DNA from: Methanobacterium sp. UBA279
GTDB taxonomy: Archaea > Methanobacteriota > Methanobacteria > Methanobacteriales > Methanobacteriaceae
Assembly (NCBI GenBank): GCA_002502855.1
Contig: DAQK01000027.1
Span: 1 to 64,000, forward strand
DNA: 64,000 bases
Direction of reading: 5' to 3'
The notes under the pieces are model-generated. The model saw only the letters and a program-made list of their open reading frames with translations. It did not search any database and was not told the origin of the DNA. A program made the translations under genes and the position numbers. Below are positions 1 through 8,971 of this stretch, piece after piece; the stretch's first letter is position 1, and each line of letters starts with the position of its first letter.

Positions 1-1095
1 GAGAAGTTATAGACAACTTCTAAACCTCCTAATTTTTTTATAATATTTTAGTTGTGTTTCAACTTTGGTTAGAATTTTCCAGTTGTGATCTTGATTTGTC
101 TGTTTATGTTTTTTAGATTTTGGGTGTTCATTATTTGGTTTTTAAATTTTGTATAGTTTTCTTCGGATACGTATCGGACCAGGATGAGGTTTAGGATTGC
201 TTTTAGTCCTTTGGTGGTCCAGCGCATCCATTTATGTTTTGTTCTTTTCTGGGATCTCTCCCATCAAACGTTCGATGATGTTGGAGTTCCAGGGTATCTG
301 TCTTCCCTCTACGGCTAGCAAGGCGAAGGTGACAGCGTGGTTTGTGTGTTTTCTGATGAAAGACGCAGGATGGAAGCATTTCAGTTCCTTGAGTTCATTG
401 GTTAAGATTTTAAGTTGGTCTATGGTGTGGTTGATCATGTTCTGTAATTCCTGTTTCTGGATTGTGTGATTTATTACCTGGTCTTTTGAGGGTGTACATG
501 ATGTTGCCCAGTTTATTTATCATCTGTTTCCTGTCAGACAGGTGTTAATTGACGGTCTCGCCACAGATTAAACATGGTGTCCCGTATTAGATGGACCAAG
601 TCCCATCTGGAAAGTTTTACCTGCAGTTACCAGTGCGTTTCGCATTTCCCGGTCAGCATCCCCCTACGATAACCGCTTCTTCAGCGAGTACCTTGTTCTT
701 CTTGAGTTGGTCAGCAGTGTCTTGCCAGGGGTTGGTTGACACTGCACATGCAGAAGGATTTTACGGCCATTATTCATGCCTAAGGTTACGTTTACCTGGT
801 TTTTGCTCTTGTGTGGTTCTTGGCTGTGGGTTTTGGTACCGTCAGCAAGCGCCACCTCTAAAAAAGAATTTTCAATCTTTTCTTGGAGGTGGGATTTGAA
901 TATCCTCGCCGTACTCCAGAACTCTTCGATAGATGGTGCAGAGTGAGGGGTGTGTTTTAGGAATTGTTTTTCCCTTCTCTTGTGGTGTCTCGGGTAGGTC
1001 ATTTTTGTGGCCAGCTCTGCGAAGACCATAGAAACATCTTCTTTTGGAAGATTTTTTCTGCCCCATAAAAACTGCACTTTCTCATACAAGGGCAT
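1..1095 (-). pseudogene. Decayed transposase, several frames
   Basis: No frame is open across this stretch, but reverse-strand pieces read like one degraded transposase. The piece at 664-1095 has a basic, HTH-like character (motif ALADGTKTHSQ near its middle). The piece at 232-438 ends in NSNIIERLMGEIPEKNKT, the type of C-terminal signature seen in transposases common in Methanobacteriales. Beyond it, another frame continues to about position 1 in a basic sequence. Stops and shifts lie between the pieces. The IS family is not certain; ISNCY-like or ISLre2-like are possible. The left end may lie outside the window. Confidence 0.6.
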
Positions 1096-1218
1096 GAAAA
1101 ACTTTTTACCTGTTAATTGTGTCTTTGACTTTGTGCAAATTTCAGGGTTGAGTTTTGGCCTGCTAATGTAGCTGGATTGTGTTTGGTGGTTCCCGCCCGC
1201 TGAAACCGGTTGTCACCA

Positions 1219-1365
1219 TTACCTATGGGTGTATTTATCTCCGCAATAGTTTATCAACCTCCTCCTTTTTTTGTCTATTTCTTCAATCACAGCTTGTGTA
1301 ATCAATTTTTCTAATTCCAGAGCTTTAACAGCAGCTGCAATATTAGCCACCGATATTATCCTCAT
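1219..1365 (-). CDS. Possible 48-aa remnant protein
   Basis: A short reverse frame begins MRIISVANIAAAVKALELEK and ends in a basic tail (KKRRRLINYCGDKYTHR). The middle looks like an amphipathic helix rich in Ala, Leu and Glu. A GATGAGG sequence overlaps the start and could serve in initiation. It lies between two decayed transposases, so it may be a small real gene or a leftover of a larger one. I do not recognise a family. Nothing else is visible between about 1366 and 1660 apart from AT-rich DNA. Confidence 0.2.
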   Translation of the reverse strand: MRIISVANIAAAVKALELEKLITQAVIEEIDKKRRRLINYCGDKYTHR

Positions 1366-1665
1366 CTTCAATGCTAATATTATATTTGGTTAAAAAAATA
1401 CCAACTTCCATTTGGGGATGCACTCTCCAAGTGATTTCTACAAACTGGAGGTGTGTCCTTCACACTAATTATCTAATTTTAACCAAACAGGATACACGAC
1501 CAATATTTTGATAAAATTTTTAAATGTTATATTTTATACTACATTATCGGCACTGTAATAATATTGGTGGGTTTTTATTTTTTTATTTTTCTCGTTTTGA
1601 TTGTTGTATTTAGTTGTATATCTATTTATTTTGTAAAATAGGACCGTAAAGTTAATATAAAGGTG

Positions 1666-1708
1666 GGAGCAAATATTTTAACATGACAACCACAAAAATA
1701 ATTGCTCC
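1666..1708. repeat. Inverted repeat, 14-bp arms
   Basis: Arms GGAGCAAATATTTT (1666-1679) and AAAATAATTGCTCC (1695-1708) pair with one mismatch around a 15-nt loop. A second, smaller hairpin follows at about 1715-1736 (TTGTTTT and AAAACAA arms). Both sit just upstream of a decayed transposase, so they may be an element end or a terminator. Confidence 0.6.
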
Positions 1709-1874
1709 TATTAGTTGTTTTGAATTATAAAACAATATAAGCTTTCTGATTTTTTTTGAAAGTTTTTCGAAATACGAATTTGAATTAAGTAAAGAGATAA
1801 ATAAAGCTAATAAATACGATAATTCGCTTGTAATGTATTTTAAAAAGGATATTTTATATATTAGGGGATGATTT

Positions 1875-2918
1875 TTGGTGTTTGTCCCAAATGTTACTCT
1901 AAAATCCGTTTCTCCTGATGGATATAACGACAGATTACTCTATTTTTTTTATGATGAAGGAGCTGTAAACGCCAAAATTCAAAGGTATACATGTGATAAC
2001 TGTGGATATAACTTTATCACAGACTTAGATGAGGTTGTTGAGCCTGGTTGTAATTATACAAGGGTGTTTAAAGAAAAAGTATTAGAATTTATGGGTTTAT
2101 TCTTCGGATCAGTGCGTAAAATAGCTTATAAAGTAAAAAAAAGACACAGGGATTGATATTTCACATACAACCATTGAAAACTGGATATTAGAAACAGAAA
2201 AAACAAAAATAAAGATAAAAAATAACAGAGTATTTCAGGTTATTATGAATTTGACGTAGAACATACTAAAATTAGGGGTACAATGGAATTACCGATACAC
2301 CTTTATTCGACAGCATACACATAATATCAGCGTAGCGGATGAAACATACCCCCGAAGAGACAAAGAAGTATATAAAAGAGTTTTTAGACATAAACACCCG
2401 TAACCAGAAGAAAATATCAATAACAACCGATCTTGATGACAAATACAAACCAATCATCGAAAAACTAGGCTTAAAAACATCAATGGTAGCCCTAGTACAC
2501 GCACGAAAAAACATAAACAAGACTATCAAAAGAATATATAAAAAGAAAACAACACTGAAAAAGACGAAACAAGAAAAATAAAAGACTATAAAAATAAAAT
2601 ATTAGATTTATTTGAATCCACATCTTATGATAAAGCTAGAAATGATTTTAACGAAATATTAAAAAATATTAACGATTATCCTAATATTATAAGACAAAAT
2701 AATCCTCAAACAAATCATGCCCCACTTCAAAACATACTTCCATATTCCTCAAAGACCCTAAAGTACCAAAAAACAACCAACCAAAATAGAAAACTACTTC
2801 CAAAAAAACACTCCCCCAACACATTAAAAGGATAATGAAAAATCCCCAAAGGCATAATGACAAGAATATGGCAAAGAAAAAAAAATTCTGGGACCAACAA
2901 AACCTCAAAACCACCTAA
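1875..2918 (+). pseudogene. Decayed DDE transposase with N-terminal zinc ribbon
   Basis: The first piece (1875-2156) carries a CDNCGYNF zinc-ribbon half and a basic tail. After a frame change the sequence continues with a helix-turn-helix-like stretch (GIDISHTTIENWILETEK). Another shift leads to a piece with YYEFDVEHTKIRGT, like the first catalytic Asp region. The frame 2339-2581 contains ITTDLDDKYKPIIEKLG, which resembles the second Asp motif, then a basic helix. A last frame runs to a stop at about 2918. At least four frame changes and an in-frame stop show that it is dead. The order zinc ribbon, HTH, DDE matches archaeal transposases related to the IS6/ISNCY type; the exact family is not certain. 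Confidence 0.7.
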
Positions 2919-3036
2919 CCCACAAAAAAATTTACAGTGCCTTTTATTTGTTTTTTTATCAGGTTTTTTCAGGGAATCATGTGTTCGTACGAAGTTATGG
3001 TGCACCATTTACAATGTGGCATGGTGTTGGAGCCAT

Positions 3037-3938
3037 TCATTTTCTTTGGAATATCCTAATGTTTTTCTTGTTAGTCTGTTGTTTATCTTGTCTTAAAGTT
3101 AAATTTTCACATTCTATATAGGATGTAGAGATGTCATTATGATTTATTTCATCAACACTGCCAAATATGATGCGTTTTTCAATATTAACGATTTCTCCCC
3201 CTTCTCGTTCCTTTACCACCTGAGCGTACTTTAATTTAGGTAAAGGCATTTGGATAGGCTTTCGTGGTCTTCCTCTTCGTCCTGTTCTCGGAAACTTGGC
3301 AATGTAGCTGTATTGGTCTAGTAATGCTTGTTTGTAATATTTTCGTCCGTCTGTTACAAATAAAGGTAAATTTTTCTCGTCAATTCTTGTACAGGTTTGT
3401 TTAACAATCTCATCAGTAGCATTTTGAGCATATGCTGCTAAAATTAGTCTGTGTTCTGGTGCGAAGCTTAACCAGATCCATCTTTCGTCTTCTGATTCAC
3501 GCTCCATTCTCGGAACTGTTTTTTTTGAACAAAAGTCCATAACTCATCTAACTCAACTTTATCCACTTTTATGTCTTTCATAAGAACTTTGTTAATTTCT
3601 TCACTGTGTTCAGCTGCTATACGCAACCATCGGCGAACAGTGTCCAGTTTAACGCCTAAAACTTCGGCTGTTCCCCGTAAACTCATACCTTTTAAAATCA
3701 TTTTCAAAGCCAAAAAAACAGTTTCTTCATTCGTTTTCAAATCGTGTAATATTGTGTTAGATTGTGATGTGAAACTTTTAGAACATGTTCTGCAAATATA
3801 TTTATGAACAATTCCATTTTGAGTCTTGTAAGTTCCATTACCCACAATATTGCCTTTTCCTGTTTTCCCATAATCTGCACAGCTCTTATTAGGACAAGCT
3901 ACATCCACAAAACCAGGTTTAGGACCACGAACACCCAT
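3037..3938 (-). CDS. IS1-family transposase, two frames joined by -1 shift
   Basis: The upstream frame (3938-3468) encodes about 156 residues with a zinc ribbon (CPNKSC, later CRTCSKSF), an HTH (MSLRGTAEVLGVKLDTVRRW) and the first acidic motif VELDELWTFV. The downstream frame (3540-3037) continues with ERWIWLSFAPE and VTDGRKYYKQALL, which align with the catalytic part of IS1 InsB. The two frames overlap at a run of eight A followed by C; a -1 slip there gives VQKKTVPRMERE and one continuous protein of about 299 residues. IS1 itself uses a programmed -1 shift on A6C, so this may be regulated expression, not decay. Transcriptional slippage or a true lesion remain possible. Confidence 0.8.
3518..3526 (-). 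other. Candidate -1 frameshift site (A8C)
   Basis: On the coding strand the overlap of the two transposase frames reads CAAAAAAAACAG. Slipping back by one base on the A run converts the upstream frame into the downstream one without an intervening stop. The site resembles the A6C slippery heptamer of IS1. Confidence 0.55.
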
Positions 3939-4156
3939 AAATACACCTTCTCCAGAATATATTTATGGAACAATCTAATATATAAAACTTCAGTATTTAG
4001 AAGGGTCAATACCAAAACAGCACAAACACAAAAAAAATAATTATGAAACAACCTCTTTTAATTCTTTTTAGAAGGGAAAGTCTTTTAAACTAAAACCAAC
4101 AAAGCCAACTTGTTAGTATAAAAACATATATCTCATCCTATTTTGAGGTGTAAAGA

Positions 4157-5056
4157 GTGAAGATGATATTAGTCGAAGGACAGGTAGGCGGTAAAAAATA
4201 TAGGGAACCTTTCTCTAAGGGAGTCCTGGCCAGGTCCCTCACCCGGGCAGAGATGGATCCAAATAAAGCTTACACCTTCGCCTCACACATAGAAGCTTAC
4301 CTGCGCAAAGAGGGTATCCAGGTTATAACCATCGACGACCTCATCCAGATCGTGGGTGAAAAACTCAAGGATGAAAACAGGAAAATAGCAGAAAAATATG
4401 GAATGTGGAAAAGACTCCGCCAATGCAGGGATCCCCTGATAATCCTTATAGGGGGTGCATCTGGAGTGGGGACCTCATCCATTGCCTTTGAAGTGGCTAA
4501 CCGATTGGGCATCCGTAACATGATCAGCACGGATATGATACGGGAAGTAATGCGTAAGATAGTCTCCGAGGAACTCCTGCCTACTATATACGAATCAAGC
4601 TACACCGCTTACCGTTCACTACGCATACCACCACCACCGGAACTGGATGAAGTACTCATCGGATTCCGGGACCATGTAGACACCGTGAGCGTGGGAGTGG
4701 ATGCTGTTATAGAGAGAGCCCTTAAAGAAGGTATAAGCATCGTGATAGAAGGAGTGCACATCGTACCCGGCTTCGTACGGGAAGATCTGGTGGCCCGCCC
4801 CAATGTTAACATGTACGTGTTAACCATACAGGACGAGGAAGTGCATAAAGGGAGATTCTACTCAAGATGCAGACAGTTATGGGCTAGAAGACCCCTTAAG
4901 CGTTACATGAATTATTTCGGCGCAATAAGGAGGACCCACAAGTACTTTGAAAGCCAGGCCAACAAGTACCATGTCCCGGTTATCGAGAACATAGATGTCA
5001 CCACCACCCTGGACTCCATAATTGAGGATATAACCAAGCAAATTTTAAAAAAATAG
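4157..5056 (+). CDS. 2-phosphoglycerate kinase
   Basis: This enzyme phosphorylates 2-phosphoglycerate to 2,3-diphosphoglycerate, the first step towards the cyclic 2,3-diphosphoglycerate that Methanobacteriales accumulate. Residues 1-90 resemble an ATP-cone domain. A P-loop, GGASGVGTSS, lies at about residues 99-108, followed by STDMIREVMRK, as in the archaeal family. Its length of 299 residues is close to the usual 300-310. The start is GTG at 4157, placed 6 bases after GAGGTG; an ATG at 4163 is too far from that site. It is a single gene, separated from the IS1-like element by about 100 bases. Confidence 0.92.
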   Translation: MKMILVEGQVGGKKYREPFSKGVLARSLTRAEMDPNKAYTFASHIEAYLRKEGIQVITIDDLIQIVGEKLKDENRKIAEKYGMWKRLRQCRDPLIILIGGASGVGTSSIAFEVANRLGIRNMISTDMIREVMRKIVSEELLPTIYESSYTAYRSLRIPPPPELDEVLIGFRDHVDTVSVGVDAVIERALKEGISIVIEGVHIVPGFVREDLVARPNVNMYVLTIQDEEVHKGRFYSRCRQLWARRPLKRYMNYFGAIRRTHKYFESQANKYHVPVIENIDVTTTLDSIIEDITKQILKK

Positions 5057-5175
5057 ATGATTAAGTAATTGATTTTACGGAATAGACAGTTAAATTATTG
5101 GATTTTTTTAAATCAACCAATCAAAAAAGGGGGATTAATGGACAAAACCAGGATCCCCAATGGAAGTGAACAAGT

Positions 5176-5568
5176 ATGTTAGAAGATCTAAAAGTTAGAG
5201 ACGTTATGACAGCAGGGAACGTGATAACCGTTCCACCATCAGAAGATGTAGTGTTTGCCTTTGAAAAACTGATGAAACACAAGATAAGCTCTCTTCCAGT
5301 GGTATTTGAGGATAAACTCGTAGGAATTGTAACCGCCACTGATCTGGGCCACAACCTGATACTGGATAAATATGAACTGGGAACCAGCGTGGAAAAAGTC
5401 ATGGTGAAAGACGTGGCAGTCATCGGTCCTGATGAAGATCTAATAAAGGCAGTAGAAAAGATGAGATCCAGTTCGGACGGAATAATAAACCAGCTGGTAG
5501 TAATGGAAGGAAATAAGATGACTGGAATCATATCCGATGGGGATATAATAAAGGCCCTTAAATTTTAA
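5176..5568 (+). CDS. Protein of two CBS domains
   Basis: The 130 residues form a Bateman pair: one CBS repeat at about 5-62 (VRDVMTAGNVITVPPSEDV, then SLPVVFEDKLVGIVTATD) and a second at about 68-130 (VEKVMVKDVAVIGPDEDL, then GIISDGDIIKAL). Such small stand-alone CBS proteins bind adenosyl ligands and act as sensors; the partner is unknown. A TATA-like and poly-A rich leader precedes it, with the next reverse-strand gene convergent 47 bases downstream. The name is secure at the domain level only. Confidence 0.9.
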   Translation: MLEDLKVRDVMTAGNVITVPPSEDVVFAFEKLMKHKISSLPVVFEDKLVGIVTATDLGHNLILDKYELGTSVEKVMVKDVAVIGPDEDLIKAVEKMRSSSDGIINQLVVMEGNKMTGIISDGDIIKALKF

Positions 5569-5615
5569 AAATAGTACCCCTTCTACACTAGGGATTTAAA
5601 ATCCTTACTTTTTCT

Positions 5616-6776
5616 TCAACACCCGGATTCGTTGAATTTAATGGTAAAACAGGTGCCGCCTTCTCTATCGAGCTCTATGGTACCATCCAGTTGTTTGGTG
5701 AGGCTGGTAACCAGTTGCAGGCCCAATGTCTTTACATCATTTATATCCAGATCATCTGGGAAACCAATACCGTTATCTGCTATCTTTAATATGCAGTTAC
5801 CGTCCTGGCACTGGATGTCAATCTTAATTTCCCCACTCCGGTTATCGGGGAAGGCGTGTTTAATAGAATTGGTCACCAGTTCGTTGATTATCAGTCCGCA
5901 GGGAATGGCGGTGTTTATATCCAGGAGGATGTTCTTGGATTCTATCTGATACTTCATCAGGTGGGTGTTGACACTGTAAGACCGAAACAGGTCGCCGATC
6001 AGTTCATTTGCATATTCAGAGAGGTTTATCCGGGTTAAATCTCCGGTTTGGTACAGTTTTTCATGTATCAGGGCCATGGATATTATCCTGCTCTGGCTTT
6101 CCTTGAATAACTCAACAGAACCAGGTTCATTCACATACTGGGACTGTAAACTTAGTAGACTGGATACGATCTGCAGGTTGTTCTTAACCCGGTGGTGTAT
6201 CTCCTTCAGGAGCACGTCCTTCTCTTTGATGGATTTATTTAAAGCCTCTTCTACCAGTTTACGCTCGGCAATTTCCCCCAGTAATTTCTGGTTGATCTGG
6301 GATAGTTCCCGGGTCCTGTTCTGGATCCTTACCTCCATATCTTTATAGGCGGTTTTAAGTTTTTCTTCTGCTTTCCTCCTCTCCAGTAATTCAGAACGTT
6401 CTTTTAAGGCTCTTTCAATTGCAGGTACCAGTTTTGATAGGTTATTTTTAAAGACGTAATCCGCGGCACCCTTCTTAAGGACGTCCACTGCAAATTCATC
6501 CCCTATCTTACCACTTACAAATATAAGAGGGGTGTCTGGGGTTTTCTCCTTCAGGATTTCCAGTGCAGTAACACCATCGAACTGGGGCAGGGAATGGTCC
6601 ACCAGCACCACGTCAGGGCTGAAATCTTCCAGTGCATTTACGTATTCCTCTTCTGTCTCTACCCTCATGGATATGAAATCGATGCCTTCCCGACGCATCT
6701 CATGTACTATGAGTTCGGCATCGAACTCTACATCTTCCAGTATGAGTATTTTGAGATTTCCTACCATTTTAATCAC
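5616..6776 (-). CDS. Hybrid REC - histidine kinase (HisKA_2 type)
   Basis: A cytosolic signalling protein of 386 residues with no membrane segment. A receiver domain occupies about 6-125, with the phospho-acceptor Asp in VVLVDHSLPQFDG. A coiled coil follows (about 130-180). The dimerisation and phosphorylation box is EIHHRVKNNLQIVSSLLSLQ at about 193, typical of the HWE/HisKA_2 group. The ATPase domain shows NELVTNSIKHAF, ADNGIGFPDD and GLQLVTSLT. The GTG start at 6776 follows directly after the stop of the upstream regulator gene, so translation is probably coupled; ATG at 6767 is an alternative. It likely receives phosphate on REC from a partner kinase and relays it. Confidence 0.9.
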   Translation of the reverse strand: MIKMVGNLKILILEDVEFDAELIVHEMRREGIDFISMRVETEEEYVNALEDFSPDVVLVDHSLPQFDGVTALEILKEKTPDTPLIFVSGKIGDEFAVDVLKKGAADYVFKNNLSKLVPAIERALKERSELLERRKAEEKLKTAYKDMEVRIQNRTRELSQINQKLLGEIAERKLVEEALNKSIKEKDVLLKEIHHRVKNNLQIVSSLLSLQSQYVNEPGSVELFKESQSRIISMALIHEKLYQTGDLTRINLSEYANELIGDLFRSYSVNTHLMKYQIESKNILLDINTAIPCGLIINELVTNSIKHAFPDNRSGEIKIDIQCQDGNCILKIADNGIGFPDDLDINDVKTLGLQLVTSLTKQLDGTIELDREGGTCFTIKFNESGC

Positions 6777-7217
6777 TTATTCTGGTGGTTTGTTCAGTAA
6801 CATCCAGTATAATCCTAGTGTGGAAACTGCCTTGGTGAATTCATCAAACTCCACGGGTTTACTAACGTAACTGTTTACACCGAGCTTGTAGCTTTCCACT
6901 ATGTCTTCATCTTCCTTGGAGGAGGTTAAAACCACCACTGGTATTTTCTTGGTCCTCTCGTCGGACTTTATCTTCTGGAGAACCTCCAGCCCGTCTACTT
7001 TAGGCATCCTGAGGTCCAGTAGAACTAATTTGGGCAGATCTTCCGTGTTTCTTTCGGCATAATCGCCAGTGGTGAATAAGAAATCCAGAGCTTCCGCTCC
7101 ATCTTTAACCCAGACCAGTTTGTTAGTTAAATTCTTTTTTTTGAGTGCTCTGATGGTTAACTCTGCATCGGTAGGATTATCTTCCACCAGAAGAATTTCT
7201 ATCTCATCGCATTCCAT
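6777..7217 (-). CDS. CheY-like response regulator (Rcp1 type)
   Basis: A single receiver domain of 146 residues and no output domain. The acidic pair is VEDNPTDAE near the N terminus, the phosphorylated Asp lies in LVLLDLRMPKVDG, and Thr/Ser and Lys of the switch are in VVVLTSSKED and VSKPVEF. The family resembles Rcp1 regulators that pair with phytochrome-like kinases. It stands between a membrane kinase and a REC-kinase hybrid, all reverse strand, which suggests a short phosphorelay. The start is the ATG at 7217, after a GGGGGATC-type leader. Confidence 0.93.
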   Translation of the reverse strand: MECDEIEILLVEDNPTDAELTIRALKKKNLTNKLVWVKDGAEALDFLFTTGDYAERNTEDLPKLVLLDLRMPKVDGLEVLQKIKSDERTKKIPVVVLTSSKEDEDIVESYKLGVNSYVSKPVEFDEFTKAVSTLGLYWMLLNKPPE

Positions 7218-7311
7218 TTAGATCCCCCTACTTAGGTAGTTGCGCGTTTTTTCAAACTTTTCACTGGATTCAGTATCTCCTATTTATCATTGATTATTTG
7301 GTGTATATAAT

Positions 7312-8262
7312 TTAATTTATATCGTTCCTGATGGGTAAACTGAAGTAGAAAGTTGCCCCCTCATCAACCTTTCCTTCTGCCCAGACATCTCCCCCATGCC
7401 TCCGTATGATGCGCTGCACGATAGAAAGGCCTACACCAGTTCCTTCAAACTCATCCTGGCCATGTAATCTCTGGAAAAGTCCGAATAACTTGCCTGAATA
7501 TTTCATGTTAAAGCCCACACCATTATCCTGGACATGGTAGATGTATTCGTTCTTCCCCACCTGGAAACCGACGTTTATTAGGGCGGTCTTTCTAGGTGAG
7601 GTGAATTTGATGGAGTTGGCAAGCAGGTTACTTATCACCTGCCCTAGGAGGATTCGGTCTCCATAAACAGGGGGTAACGGTTCCATTTCCAGCTGGATAT
7701 CCCGGTCCGGGTGGGACTGTTCCAGTTCCCTGAACGCACTCTGGAAGAGGCTTTCCAGGTCTAACTTGGTCAGATTCATCTCCTGCCGGCCTGCCCGGGA
7801 TAACTGGAGTATGTCATCGATTAACTGGCCCATCTTCTTGGTGTTTTCCCGGATGATGTTGATGAGCCTTTTACCATCCTCATCCAGGTTTTCCTCATAA
7901 TCCTCCACTAATATCCGTGAAAAACCATCAATCGCCCTCAGAGGGACTCTTAAATCATGTGAAACTGAATAGGCAAAGCTTTCCAGTTCCTGATTGGCGG
8001 CTTCTAATTTTTTCCTTTCTTCTTCTAGTTCTTCGTTGAGCTGGTTCAGGCTGCGCACTTTCTCCACCCTCTCACTTAAAAAGGCCACCAGGACCACGAC
8101 GAATACGATCATCACCAGGTAAAAATAGTTCCGGTAGAAGCTCAATCCAAATATGGTAGCCAGCACCTGAACAGTGATTAAAATAGCGGCTAAAAGAATA
8201 GGAGCAACCCATATTCTCTTTTTAAACCAGACAGAGGAAGATGATATCATGATAATCGCCAA
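7312..8262 (-). CDS. Membrane histidine kinase
   Basis: The 316-residue protein has two hydrophobic segments close together (about 18-38 and 44-62), then a coiled coil (SERVEKVRSLNQLNEELEEE), a HisKA domain with H-box SYSVSHDLRVPLRAIDGF-like sequence near 98-112, and an ATPase domain with SNLLANSIKFTSP, HVQDNGVGFNMKYSGKLFGL and GTGVGLSIVQRI. The HisKA and ATPase parts resemble the C-terminal kinase of phytochrome-type sensors, but no sensory domain is present beyond the membrane segments. It probably starts the relay that continues with the next two reverse-strand genes. About 95 bases separate it from the regulator gene. Confidence 0.9.
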   Translation of the reverse strand: MAIIMISSSSVWFKKRIWVAPILLAAILITVQVLATIFGLSFYRNYFYLVMIVFVVVLVAFLSERVEKVRSLNQLNEELEEERKKLEAANQELESFAYSVSHDLRVPLRAIDGFSRILVEDYEENLDEDGKRLINIIRENTKKMGQLIDDILQLSRAGRQEMNLTKLDLESLFQSAFRELEQSHPDRDIQLEMEPLPPVYGDRILLGQVISNLLANSIKFTSPRKTALINVGFQVGKNEYIYHVQDNGVGFNMKYSGKLFGLFQRLHGQDEFEGTGVGLSIVQRIIRRHGGDVWAEGKVDEGATFYFSLPIRNDIN

Positions 8263-8462
8263 TTAAAATATTTCAGGTTCCTAAAAGAAAAAAATCCACC
8301 CATTACCCTTATTAAATATTAGTTCTATGAATGTTTTTATATAAAACTTACAATTACTTAAAGCTACTGCCTGGAACTACCTTTATAAAAGGGGTAATTT
8401 AGAAAAAAAACCTTATTTAGGATGTTTCACATAAAAATAAATAAAAAAAGGAAGTGAAATTA

Positions 8463-8876
8463 TCACTCCAGAGGGGTGACTCGTGGTTCAAAGGATTCAC
8501 AAACAACTGGATATTTCTTTCTAAGCTCTGTGGTTAATTTTTCCATTATTTCCTCTTCGATCACATCACTCTTGGTGGTGGACACTGTGAAGGTGTTTCC
8601 CTCGAGTTTTGTCTCGATTACCTCATCTCCAATATTCAATTCCATCTCCAATGGTTTATCATCGGCTATATTTTTTTCCAGTTCGTCCAGTATTTCATCA
8701 CTTAATTTAAGTAGTTTACTCCCTTCCTGGGTGTAGGTTTTATCCGGGGTGATGATCTTCTTGATATAGAACGGTGCACAGCCTTCAGTCCGGGCTGCCT
8801 TACGGTTGGTCCAGAACAGCATCACCATCAACTTCTTCCTAGGGTCCAGTCCACTTTCAAATTCCAGGGTCTTCAT
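8463..8876 (-). CDS. Unknown protein, alpha/beta, 137 aa
   Basis: I do not recognise this family. The protein begins MKTLEFESGLDPRKKLMVML, contains a conserved-looking WTNRKAARTEGCAPFYIKK with one Cys, and ends in a highly charged half rich in Glu and Lys. There is no signal or membrane segment. An ATG 21 bases upstream (8897) would add MEGGLTG, but those codons include the GGAGG ribosome site, so 8876 is preferred. It lies 74 bases after the F420H2 oxidase on the same strand and might be co-transcribed. Confidence 0.65.
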   Translation of the reverse strand: MKTLEFESGLDPRKKLMVMLFWTNRKAARTEGCAPFYIKKIITPDKTYTQEGSKLLKLSDEILDELEKNIADDKPLEMELNIGDEVIETKLEGNTFTVSTTKSDVIEEEIMEKLTTELRKKYPVVCESFEPRVTPLE

Positions 8877-8971
8877 ACCAGTTAATCCTCCTTCCATTAG
8901 TTTATTTTTAAAATGGGCTTACCTGTTTTCCTTAAGTTTTACCGGGTCTGCTTAAACTTACCAGGATTGCG

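Larger units (their letters stand above)
2962..4053 (-). mobile_element. IS1-like insertion sequence, ends approximate
   Basis: The element is defined by its two-frame transposase at 3037-3938. Candidate terminal inverted repeats are GGTTTTTTCA at 2962-2971 and TGAAACAACC at 4044-4053, which match at 9 of 10 positions when one is reversed; the match fades further inward. A length of about 1.1 kb would suit this class. I found no convincing 8-9 bp target duplication, so the ends remain tentative. It is the best preserved of the three elements at the left of the window. Confidence 0.5.

Noticed and set aside
2962..4053. Target-site duplication flanking the IS1-like element
   Set aside because: Sequences next to the candidate ends (2953-2961 and 4054-4062) do not match; the ends stay tentative.
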